Assembly: GCA_019055375.1 (NCBI GenBank)
Contig: JAHQIW010004478.1
Coordinates: 1-64,000 of the forward strand
Direction of reading: 5' to 3'
DNA: 64,000 nucleotides
From: Parelaphostrongylus tenuis
Lineage: Eukaryota > Nematoda > Chromadorea > Rhabditida > Metastrongylidae
Part shown: piece after piece, positions 1 through 9,730 of the stretch
Numbering within the stretch: position 1 is the first letter of the stretch
Layout of the letters: the number at the start of each line of letters is the position of its first letter
Notes under the pieces: generated by a model
What the model was told of the DNA's origin: nothing
The model's input: the letters and a program-made list of their open reading frames with translations, nothing else
Database searches by the model: none
Translations under genes and position numbers: made by a program

Positions 1-1096
1 TCAGTTGCAGAAGTTGGCCGTAGAAGTGCGAGAGAAGCGCTAGGAACGACTTGGTGTTGCCCTTGCTCAGAAAACACCCGACCCCATACTGCATAGTCAA
101 CGCTACATTTTGAGGAAGTGGTGTGGACCACAGGTGGCACATTCTCATAAGCCCTTATATGTTCAATCGGACTGTCATCTCTTGGCGCCATGAAGCCAAC
201 ATCCGGGAGCGAGAAATCAAAGACTGCAACCCACCTTTAAAACAGATCCATTGACTTCTTTCATAGCTAGACTCATTTTTTGTGAGGAATTCAAACGAAT
301 CTTTGGCTTAGCAAATAGTAGCATATCATTGATGATTATGGTGACCTTATTGTTGATTTGTTGCTTTCTTTGAATAGATAACAAATGATCGAACAAAAGT
401 GTTGGGATTTCGAAAAAAATAGTGGAACAACCCAATAATAACGAATCATTGTCGTTAATTTATTCCTACTACATTACTACATTAAACTACTCCAGATTTA
501 TTCACTCAATATTCTTTAGCTGCAACGAGAAACTCAGAAACCTCTCTCAAAAAGTAAGCATATTCTTAAAATTTTTGAGATCTGCTACAGCTCGCAGGAG
601 ATTTTTTTTGAACAAACACACCATTGAAATTCTCGATATCTGAGCTATCTACTGATAATTAAAAGGCGACGGCTTGATGCCAATATTGCTCTATCCATCC
701 ACATACCGGTGGAAGGCATACGCATCGCATATGAAATTCAATCTCAATTTCAGTGTTGTATCGCAACAAAGAGCTTTCTTGGAAAACAAAAACATGGTTA
801 GTTTGCCGAGATTCGCGCTATCAAATAGGTGCTGAACTTTTGAGGAAGACTTTGTTGATCGAAAAATGCTAGAGTGTTTGATAATACTTTCTCCACTGTT
901 TACAGCCTTAAAAAAATACGCTTTTAATTTTCGAGATCTAGTTTATCGAAGAAGTACTAATATGTCTTGAGAGAGCGAAGAAAACCTTTTTTCGAATATG
1001 TGTGCTGATAGGGGAATATGGTATCATTCGAAATGATGAACGCGCGCTCTTTGTATACTTACTCAAGCTATATGTTAGAATTACCTCCACATACAC
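1..1096 (+). repeat. Repeat R unit 1, left part (interrupted by RTE)
   Basis: From about 155 to 1096 this matches 4871-5748 (unit 2) at high identity, and 23500-24140 (R3) more weakly. The sequence is A/T-rich with no open frame that looks coding. The unit continues on the far side of the RTE insertion at 4459. The first 155 bp also resemble the inverted copy at 21.9-22.1 kb. I do not recognise the family; it may be a non-autonomous transposon. Confidence 0.8.
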
Positions 1097-1408
1097 AGCT
1101 GTTCCACGGACCTCCCTCTTTGAGGGATCCCGCCCGGTCATGTCGCGAGGCCCGTGGCGCGTCCCCAGGTGGCGGATAGGGGAATAAACGCGAACCAAAA
1201 GCGACCGTGTGCTTCCCAGAGACGCAGGTGGATTCAGGGGACGAGCTCCCTGCTTCTGCAGCGCCGACTTGACAAAACTCTATTTCTACGAGTCAAGTCG
1301 GCCAAAAGCCTGCAATCAAGCGGCTGGGAAGTACATGGGAGGCGGTTAGGAGTCGCCTCCAACAAATAAGCTCCTCCCGCTCCTCCGAGAGAGACTGGCA
1401 AGCTACTC

Positions 1409-2342
1409 GTGAGTACCCAGCCCCCACGTTTAGAGCCTGGCAAGCTATACGTTGGGTATCGAAATGCCAAAAACAGCAACAAATATGGGCCTCATTCCCC
1501 TGACCCCGAAAGAGCCCCTGGTACGGCAGCGCCAGGTAGGACGAGTACGGAGAGGCTGCTAAAATCTCAGGGCCGAACTAGGCTGCCAAGATCGAAACGG
1601 ACTAAAATGACGATCTGTACCTACAAAGCAAGAACCCTTGCTCACCAATCCGCTGTAGAAGATCTGTTGATTCAAGCAAGAAGAATAAGGTACGACGTCA
1701 TTGGCCTGGCTGAGACGAGAAGGCGCCATCCTTTTCACGATGTTTATGACACCGGAGAAGAACTGTTCCATGGTACATGCGATCGCAGAGGTGTCGGCGG
1801 CGTTCGCGTCCTCGTCAAATCGAATTTGACCGTGAACATTGATTCGTTCGAGCAACTAACAACCCGTATCGGACGATTACGGTTGAAACGATGTGGTTCT
1901 ATGCCGGCTTTGACCATCTTCGTTGCTTACGCACCAACATCAAGCTATGACGAAGACGAAGTCGAAGCGTTCTATATGGACCTCGAAAAATTCTTCAGAG
2001 AAGATCATACATTCTTCAAGGACATTGTCGGAGATTTTAACGCAAAAATTGGACCTAGAAGAACGTCTGAAGAGCGTCACATAGGGACCCACGGACTAGA
2101 ATGGAATGAACAGGGTGAGAGGCTATCTGAGTTTATCATGACGACCCAAACCATCCATGGTAACTCGCAATTCCAAAAGCCTCTTTCTCAGCGATAGACG
2201 TGGGAGTCTCCCAATGGAGAGTACCATAACGAACTAGATCACATCATAGTAAATCGAAGGTTTTGCCTGACCGACGTCGCTGTTCTCCTAAGTTCTACAC
2301 GGGATCAGACCATCGCCTCCTTCGCGCAACATTCGATTTTCG
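1409..2342 (+). pseudogene. RTE endonuclease domain (APE-like), broken
   Basis: The frame opens at 1409 with a basic leader. The nuclease homology starts at MTICTYKARTL (about 1608) and keeps the catalytic Glu region (GLAETRRRHP) and the GDFNAKIG motif. A TAG at 2195-2197 replaces what is probably a Trp codon, and the same frame continues past it with DHIIVNRR. Two one-base losses relative to the copy at 55.7 kb then destroy the final SDHR motif, which is readable in that copy. In active members this domain nicks the target DNA. The Asn to Lys change in motif I would by itself be expected to abolish activity. Confidence 0.88.
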
Positions 2343-4444
2343 ATGAGAGGAGAGAAAGCCGCTAAATTCAAACAACGAAGTCCCACAACTACCATAAACT
2401 GGGATGTATTCAAATCATTAGTCGGCTCTTGGAAAGATACCGTTGTCGACAACATCGACGAAGAATACGATCGACTCGTTGAATATCTTCGCGTTAGCGC
2501 TATGAAAGCCGAGAGTCCTAAGGTCACGAAGAGACGCTTGTCTCCGCAGACACTCGAGCTGATACGTCAACGTGGAATCGCACGAGCTGCAGGCAACCGA
2601 AACCTTACGTCCGAACTTGTGAAACGATGCAGAGAAGCGATAAAAGAAGACCTTAAAGAGAGAAGAGCAGCAGTTATGGCAGAAGCTGCAGAAGCTGCGA
2701 AGAGCATTCGCAAAGCCCAGCGAGGCTTCGCCAACTATAAGACCAAGATGATTGCACTCCGATACCCTGACGGGACACTTACAGCTTCCAGAAGGGCTAT
2801 GGAGAAAATCATCCACCAATACTACTCGGATCTCTTCGCTAGCCATGTCCTCTTACCGTCATATAATTTGAAAGAAGACGAATATGTCGTCCCACCGGTC
2901 CTCCCTTCCGAAATCCGACATGCTATATCGTCGGTGAAAAACAGAACAACACCCGGTCCAGACAGGATTAGACCAGAACATCTGAAGAATCTGCCGCCAG
3001 TTCTCATCAACACCCTGGCTCAGCTCTTCACTCGCTACCTGTCAGAACGCAAGGTCCCTATTCAATGGAACACCAGCAAGACCGTACTGTTGCTCAAAAA
3101 GGGAGACCTTCACGACATAGGCAATTATCGCCCAATCTGCTTGCTGTCCGTTGTCTATAAACTCTTTACTCGAGTCATCCTAAACAGGATTGACAGAACA
3201 CTGGACGAAGGACAGCCATGCGAACAAGCAGGGTTCCGAAAAGGATTTAGTACCATGGACCACATCCACACGATTACAAGACTCATCGAAGTTTCACGAG
3301 AGTACAAGCGACCACTCTGTCTCACTTTCATCGATCTGAAGAAGTCCTTTGATTCAGTGGAAATAGAAGCGGTTATAGAGGCGCTGGATAACCAGGGCGT
3401 CCCTACTCGGTACACAATGATCCTTCGTGAGCTCTATAAAGATTTCACGACCACAATATCTCCATTCTACAACAATATCACCATTGACGTAAGAAGAGGG
3501 GTTCAACAAGGCGATACAATATCGCCAAAACTATTCACTGCCACCCTACAAAACGTCATGCGAACATTAGAATGGGACGAAATGGGAGAGAAAATTGACG
3601 GTCGACAATTAAACCATCTTTGCTTTGCTGACGATATCGTTCTCATAACACCAAACATCAGCCAAGCGGAACGAATGTTGACCGATTTCGATAACCCCTG
3701 TGGAAAGATTGGTTTCAATTGAATCTAACGAAAACAATGTTCATGAGGAACGGATGGGTTTCTAACGCCCCATTCACGCTCAACGGAACGACAATCTCCG
3801 AATGCTCCAGTTACCTCTACCTAAGTCGTGAAATCAACATGATGAACGATTCAGCTCCAGAGTTGAGCAGGAGGAAACGAGCGGCTTGGGGAACGTTTAA
3901 GAGCATCGAAGATGTAGTGAAGAGGACAAAGAACATCCGACTCCGTGCCCACCTTTTCGATCCGACAATTATCCCTGCCCTGACGTATGCAGCAGAAACC
4001 TGGTCGCTACGTAAGCAGGATGAAAGATCACTTGCCGTTATCGAACGCGCAGTCGAAAGGTCGATGCTAGGAGTATCCCGTATCTCGCAAATGAGAGAAA
4101 GGATCCGAAGTTCCGACCTACGTCAACGATCGAAAATCAGAGACGCCGTTCTACACGCCGGGATATCGAAAATAAGGTGGGCCGGACACGTGATGCGCTT
4201 CAACGACAACCGATGGACGAGATCCGTTACCGACTGGATTCCTCTGGACGTCAAGCGCTCTACAGGAAGACCACTGACCCGCTGGTCCGATTTCTTCACG
4301 AAAGCGATAGAAGAAAGATATGATGCTCAGCGAATCCCTAGAGCGAGGAGTACCCAGTGGGCTACTCTTGCAAGCGATAGGGAAAAATGGAAGAGTTGCT
4401 GGTTCCCGCTCGAGTCACTCGACGATCAACGGGACGACAGGTGA
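2343..4444 (+). pseudogene. RTE reverse transcriptase and C-terminal region, frameshifted
   Basis: The main frame (2343-3721) carries the RT fingers and palm in order: NYRPICLLSVVYK, QAGFRKGFSTMDHI, the motif A segment FIDLKKSFDS, GVQQGDTISP, and motif C FADDIVLI with both catalytic aspartates. It ends at a TGA at 3720 where the reading frame slips by one base. The continuation (3719-4444) encodes the usual RTE tail (RRKRAAWGTFKSIEDV, LRAHLFD, GRPLTRWSDFF). The same slip is present in copy 2, so it is older than the duplication. There is no RNase H domain, as expected for RTE. Confidence 0.9.
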
Positions 4445-4458
4445 TACAGGTGATACAC

Positions 4459-4870
4459 CGCTATTAGAAGTATTGAGTTGTAGGAGATGTGCTTTCAAGC
4501 TAAGTTCTCGGAACACAGGTGACACAAATGCACAATAGTGGTTGAAAGTTGTTTAATTTTTTTTCAAAGGGAAATGGTATTACCGCCGAAAAATTGAGGA
4601 TTTGATGAGGAAAAAATCACTTTTCATATCAAAAAACTTTTGTAGAAGGTTCACTAGTGAGATTCCATCCTTTATGTTACTATTAGATAGCTCTGACTCA
4701 TGAGCTTCATCTATTATCAAAAAGTGAACTACCTATGACGTCCAAACCGCGCTGTAGCATTATAGCCGTGAAGTGTGATCTTCTTTTCGCTTTTACAACG
4801 TTCTATGGCAAGCTCTTAAAAACCATTCACATCATCAAAGTTCTCGAGACTTGGGCTGTTTAATAACTAA
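4459..4870 (+). repeat. Repeat R unit 1, right part
   Basis: This resumes the R unit after the RTE. Bases 4459-4870 match 5749-6175 in unit 2 (both contain the CTAAGTTCTCGGA and CACAATAGTGGTTGAA segments) and 24130-24560 in R3. Joining 1-1096 to this piece gives an uninterrupted unit of about 1.3 kb. No coding potential was seen. Confidence 0.8.
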
Positions 4871-6180
4871 TGAAAACTTTATAATGTTCAATCAAACTGT
4901 CATCTCTTGGCGCCATGAAACAAAATCTGTGAGCGAGAAAATTCAAAGACTGCAACCCATCTTGAAACAGATCCATTGGCTTTTTCATAGCCTCATTCCT
5001 TATTGTTGATTTGCTGCTTTCTCTGAATAAATAACAAATGATCGAACAGAAGTGTCGGGATTCGAAAAAATAGTGGAACAACCCAATAATAACAAATTAA
5101 TGTCGTTAATTTATTCCTACGGCTTACTACACTAGACTACTCCAGGTTTTAGTCAACTCAATAATCTTTTAGTTGCAACGAGGAACTAAAAAGCCTCTCT
5201 CAAAAAAGTAAGCATATTCTTAAAATATTTGAAATCTGCCACAGCTTGCAAAGAGACTTTTTTGAACAAACACACCATTAATTCTCGATATTTGAGCTAT
5301 CTACTGATAATTGAAAGGCGACTGCTTGATGCGATATTGCTGTATCCATCCACATATCGGTGGAAAGCATACTCATCGCATATAAATTCAATCTCAATTT
5401 CAGTGCTGTATCGCAATAAAGAGCTTTCTTGGAAAACTAAAAAATACTATTAGTTTGCCGAGATTTGCGCTATCAAATAGTTGCTGAACTTTTTGAGAAG
5501 AACTTTGTTCTGCGAAAAATGCTTGAGTGTTTGATAATACTTTTTCCACTGTTACAGCCTTACAAAAAATAAAATACGCTTCAAATTTTCGAGATCTATG
5601 TTCTCGAATAACTACTAATATGTCTAGAGAGAGCGAAAAAAACTTTTTTTTTTAATATGTGTGCTGATAGGGGATTTATGGTGTCATACGCGATGGTGAA
5701 CGCGCGCTCTTCGTATACTTACTCAAGCTATATGTCAGAATTACATACACCTCTATTAGAAATGTTGAGTTGTAGAAGATGTGCTTTCATGCTAAGTTCT
5801 CGGATCACAGGTGATACAAATGCACAATAGTGGTTGAATGTTTGTTTAGTTATTTACAGGAAAATGGTTTTATTGCTGAAAAGTTAAGGATTTGATAAGG
5901 AAAAAAACACTTTCCATATCAAAAAGCTTTTGTAGAAGGTTCACTAGTGAGATACCATTCTTCATGTAACTATGAGACAGCTTTGACTCATGAGCTTCAT
6001 CTATAATTAAAAACTAAACCACCTATGACGTTGAAATAGCGGGGTAGCATTATGTCCGTGAAATGTGATCTTCCTTTCGCTTTCACAGCGTTCCATGACA
6101 AGCCCTTATAAACCATTTGCATCATTAAAATTCTCGAGACTTGGGCTATCTAATAACTACTAGAACTTTAGTGAAGAGCC
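4871..6180 (+). repeat. Repeat R unit 2 (tandem, uninterrupted)
   Basis: This is the second tandem unit, directly after unit 1, and lacks the RTE insertion. It begins like position 155 of unit 1 (TGTTCAATC, CTCTTGGCGCCATGAA) and ends at the motif also seen at 4850-4870. At 5740-5765 it preserves the empty RTE site. Its function and class are unknown. Confidence 0.8.
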
Positions 6181-8110
6181 ATATCGAAGCTCAGCCGAAC
6201 AAATGAAGGAAACTGAGTGTGAAACATTATTTTGCTTTCACTGCTATAACGTAATGAAAGGTTTTTCTAGAAAGCGGGCATGCCATTAAAGTCGCAGAGA
6301 TTCAAGCTTTCGAATGATTGCCGAATTCCAGAGAGAAAGCTTTTGTTTTGCAAGAAAGACCTTCAGGCAATCGTGTACCTCAGCTGCTACACGCCGTCCC
6401 CTAGTAGTTAATGTGTTATCCAGCGTCCCTGTTAAAAGTAAAACTTGTTCCTAAATTGTCGTAAATGTCATTTATTATTGCCTGTTTTCGTTTCGGACAC
6501 CATTCCTTCTTCAAAGCGTGGGCGTACGCTCTATCAATATAAGTATGAATTGGTGAAATGCCTCCGTCCCGTAGGTCAAGTCAAGAGATCGAGCTCAAAT
6601 AAGAGGCACCTGGTCCAACGTTTTGGTAACATAGTCGTCTTTCCGGTTTATTTTTGGAATCTTACCGTTTATCCAACACAGTTACGCGTTGATGTTTATG
6701 ACCTCTGCACCAGGATTGAAACAGTCGTCTGTTTCTTTTCTCTTATTTGTGCTGGAAACTTTCCTGACCGAGTAGATCGGACAGCTCGGATACTCTTCTA
6801 GCACAGCTGGAGCTGCCGAATGGGCAACCGATGCATGTTTATTGCTTCCCAGTGTTGTACAAGCAATTAGTAAATGGTTTGCAATGCTGAGTAATTCGAC
6901 ACGTTGGTATAAAGTATGGGTACGTAAAGTACTCCATCAGGTACGCGTTGTTAGAGCGCTCAATTTGTGGACGACGCAGCAACATTTAGGTAATCGTGAA
7001 ATAAGCCGGAATGCTCTTTAGCGAATGATTGAGGATTGTCCTCATAAATTGAGTTATTCTACTTGTGGGTCGCCTATACAGTCAATTATGAGTCCAACAA
7101 TTATTTCCAAAGAGTCGGTAGACGTGAAATGATCTGCCAGTACTAGCTTATACGTCCCAATGAAGAAGCACATTACTAGGCATGCCATAAAATCAAATCG
7201 AAACAGAAGGATAAAAGAAGATAGTTTTTGACAACGATAAATTCTTGGAAGATGCTTCTTGCATTCGTTTTCAGTTCTTTATAGCTTTGTTTGAGGTGAT
7301 TTAATGCATATCTGGCCTTACAATGGCTCACGGTAACTCTTCATTGTATCAAGTCACTGCTCCTTATTCCTCTAGATAACTAAGGTAACAGTTTACTGAA
7401 CTTGCAGTGGAGGAGAGCTTGATGAGCCAGGAACGCAAATCAAATTATTGACCTCCTGTGCAACGCAGAACACCTTGCCACTACACCACGTGCGCTTTCA
7501 AATCAAATTATCCAAAAAATAACAGATGGATTTTGAACCTGACATTATACCAGATAGGCTCTTTTCTTATTCAGTTTTATGAATTGGCTACTGATTTCCC
7601 TTGATTTGAAAGCCTATGAAAGAAGGCATCTTTAGAATACTTTTAGTGTTCTTAATGTCTATATGACTAGGAATCACCACATGCACCTACCCCAGCTTTA
7701 TCACTTGAGGATAGGCTATGTTTTGAACCTTATCAAAATCTCGAAAATCTCGTATCCCACGTTATGTGTTTCATTTAAGATGGACCTAATTTTTCTTATA
7801 CGATGATAGTCGAAGATTTTCAAAGCTTCGTTCGGATATTCGAAATTTATTATCAACACCATTGTTATAGTACTGTTCTCTAAACAACGTCGAGGAACGG
7901 CGGTAGTGGTAATGCTTCCACTTTTTTCCTAGTTTGAACTTCTTTCCATGAAGTGACTCAGCTACAGCTTAGTTGAGACACTAGGAAATTCGTGTAAACT
8001 CATGCGATTCTGCACAAGGTTTCACTAGAAATGAGCTGATTTGGTAAGAAAATCAGGTTTAACTCTACTGCGAACGTGAATCGTTGAGAATAACCATGAG
8101 TTCCGTAAAA
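6181..8110. other. Gene-poor stretch with a PLE-head-like segment
   Basis: Bases 6181-6420 continue similarity to the repeat at 24560-24790. Bases 6445-6600 resemble 53430-53815: both have a GTCGTAAATxTCATTTA segment, then a CTTCTTCAAAGCGTGG-like segment, and then a GTAGGTCAAG-like segment. That arrangement resembles the promoter end of Penelope-like elements seen elsewhere in the window. A 118-codon open frame (6445-6801, intact in copy 2) overlaps this segment but has no recognisable domain, so I do not call it a gene. The remainder, to 8110, shows nothing I can name. Confidence 0.45.
7420..7500 (-). repeat. tRNA-like (SINE-like) relic
   Basis: On the minus strand the segment has an A-box-like stretch (CGTGGTGTAGTGGCAAGGTG) followed by an eroded B-box-like stretch. 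It resembles the head of a tRNA-derived repeat and does not fold into a clean cloverleaf. The same relic is in copy 2 near 61764-61844. Confidence 0.35.
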
Positions 8111-8240
8111 CTAGACATTGGCCTTTCTACACATCAATAACTCTCGTACGACTAGATCAATCACCGGTGACGCGGTTTCGATATCTTTTACAAGTCGCTT
8201 AATTCGAATACTTGCATCCTGGATCTTTCTCTGCAGACAT
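8111..8240 (-). CDS. Candidate terminal exon, unknown protein
   Basis: On the minus strand an acceptor-like ATGTCTGCAG precedes a frame reading RKIQDASIRIKRLVKD and ending MCRKANV at a stop near 8111. The helical, charged composition is gene-like, but I do not recognise the family. The copy at 62455-62584 differs by amino-acid changes in this stretch (Lys to Met, Ser to Leu). Upstream of the acceptor the copy also has a stop in the extended frame, which supports the exon starting at the acceptor. It could belong to one gene with the exons at 8.6-8.8 and 9.5-9.65 kb. Confidence 0.35.
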
Positions 8241-8621
8241 AGTTTAGTGTCAGAGCTTGCGTAGGTGACCAGATCAAATAGAATGAAGTGGTTTTCATGT
8301 TGTTTTTGTCGAAAAGAAAACAGTGTGTCAAAAGTCATTGAGCACTCTAACTCGAAGTAAGGGTGGTGTTTCTTCTTCATTGTTTGAAAACATACATGCT
8401 TGCATTTAGAGAGGGATCAACTTATTTCAGCATAATTACCCGTCTTCGTCATTTACTTGTGTTTCATTTCTCAGATAGGAAGCTGCTTTTGAACTATATT
8501 TATCATTCTAAAACATCTTATAAGTAGCAGATGATGCTACGATGACTGTTCTTTCAATTTTACTATTTGTGGACAAAACCTATGGACTGTTACGTTCCGT
8601 TTGATCGATTCTTAAAAACAC

Positions 8622-8818
8622 AATGAAGCTCAGATGGACATTTCTTTCACTGACTACTAGTGCAATACCATTCACGTGGAAACGTGAATGCTTTCCAGAA
8701 CAAACTTCAATTGCTGATTTGCAAAATTCAAAGGTGAAGGTTCTCTGATTGGAAGTGTCAAGCCATCCTCTATAAGTGAGAGTGTGAAACGACGAATGAG
8801 TTCTTCTTCTATTTAGTT
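8622..8818 (-). CDS. Candidate internal exon, unknown protein
   Basis: The minus-strand frame reads SSFHTLTYRGWLDTSNQ, then RTFTFEFCKSAIEVCSGK and GIALVVSERNVHLSFI. It has an acceptor-like AACTAAATAG upstream (8819-8820) and a possible GT donor at 8620-8621. In copy 2 the frame upstream of the acceptor is shifted by a one-base indel while the exon itself stays open, which fits the proposed boundary. One difference changes His to Gln. No domain was recognised. Confidence 0.38.
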
Positions 8819-9378
8819 GTAAAAATGCTCTACTGCTAATGCCTGCCCAAAGTAATGAAATACCACCTCGAGCATTTGAGCATCTGAACACACGAAACGA
8901 GATCAACCAATGTTGTGCGCTGTATTACCTAACCTAGTGCTCGAAACATCAAACTGAATCGATGTTGATCTAAAAGTTAGGTAATTTCAAATCAGCTTGA
9001 GATTCGTTCTAACGTTAGCTTTGCAAAATCAAAAAGGTTGCGTAAAACACTATGAGTGTAGAAAATGGTTTTCTAATTCTTCAATCACCCGTACCTACGA
9101 ACACAACAGTGCCCTCCCAGCAGAGTGTGCTTCAAAATATGAACATTGCTTGATCTCACCTTATATTTCGGCTTCAATAATCAGTATTTGTTTATTCTGA
9201 CTGGCTGACATTAGGTTATTATTGATCTACATTATGGCTAACATTTCGTCAAATTCTACTTCAACGCTGCAACGCCGATCCGAGTCGAGCGTCCACGGCA
9301 GTTAATCATCGTAAGATGAACATCATGATCTGCTGCACCACAACGTTGCTTTTTTATAATTGGTCCTGAAGTGATATC

Positions 9379-9400
9379 GGTTTCAGTCCGGTCTGAAACC
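9379..9400. other. Perfect 8-bp hairpin
   Basis: GGTTTCAG and CTGAAACC are separated by TCCGGT. The hairpin is repeated unchanged in copy 2 near 63723-63744. There is no T run behind it and no known role. Confidence 0.4.
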
Positions 9401-9470
9401 GCATTTATTCTTGCAAATGCTTTATATGGCGATTGAGTATGAAATGATCGACGTTGTGTTTTCCTGTTAC

Positions 9471-9652
9471 CTCTCGTGTAGTTTCACGTGGATCACTTCC
9501 GATGGACGTTCGCGACTGGTTTTTTCCACATTCGTCATCTTTGAGGCTTTTTTTTTATGAAACTTCTCCAGCCACCACTGCACTATGCGATCACTAGCAA
9601 TTATTACACCAAGTGCATTATTGCAAGTTGTCTCCGCTGCTCTGCTAACCAT
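9471..9652 (-). CDS. Candidate exon, unknown protein
   Basis: The minus-strand frame starts MVSRAAETTCNNALGVIIAS, continues DRIVQWWLEKFHKKKASK and ends RPSEVIHVKLHE. A good donor follows (AG then GTAACAGG, 9463-9470). The mix of Trp, Lys and Glu is protein-like, but I cannot name a family. The open frame extends upstream to about 9730, so the true 5' boundary may lie there. The copy at 63815-63996 is intact to the window edge. Confidence 0.4.
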
Positions 9653-9730
9653 TTTTGAACCGGAGCAGAAAACTGCTCGTTTTCGTTTTTCTCCAACATC
9701 TTTCCATAATTTGAAACAAAATTGAAACAA

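Larger units (their letters stand above)
1097..4452 (+). mobile_element. RTE-clade non-LTR retrotransposon, inactive, copy 1
   Basis: About 3.36 kb, with a G/C-rich 5' leader (1097-1408), an APE-type endonuclease region, a reverse transcriptase and a short C-terminal region, ending in two units of an 8-9 bp GTGATACA-type tail as RTE elements do. Both junctions carry ATACAC (1091-1096 and 4453-4458), a possible target-site duplication. Related R units at 5740-5760 and 24125-24145 are uninterrupted at this point and serve as empty sites. The element is dead: an in-frame TAG at 2195, frameshifts near 2285, 2335 and 3719, and an endonuclease motif I in which the expected Asn is Lys (TYKARTL). Confidence 0.93.
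1..9656. repeat. Segmental duplication, copy 1 (left-truncated by window)
   Basis: The whole stretch reappears in direct orientation at 54342-64000, with an offset that drifts only from 54341 to 54344. The match covers unique-looking DNA, repeats and an inserted retrotransposon alike, so it is duplication of a large segment and not independent insertion of one element. Differences are scattered substitutions and single-base indels. The copy probably extends left of the window. A true tandem duplication and an assembly artefact (uncollapsed second haplotype) are both possible. Confidence 0.95.

Noticed and set aside
938..1198. Overlapping open frames on both strands across the R-RTE junction
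   Set aside because: They span an insertion boundary and are shadows of repeat sequence.
1559..1855. Minus-strand frames opposite the RTE endonuclease and RT
   Set aside because: Antisense shadows of the retrotransposon coding region; the same applies to those at 55902-57190.
6445..6801. 118-codon open frame intact in both duplication copies
   Set aside because: It overlaps a PLE-head-like repeat, has no domain, and intactness in two nearly identical copies is not evidence of selection.
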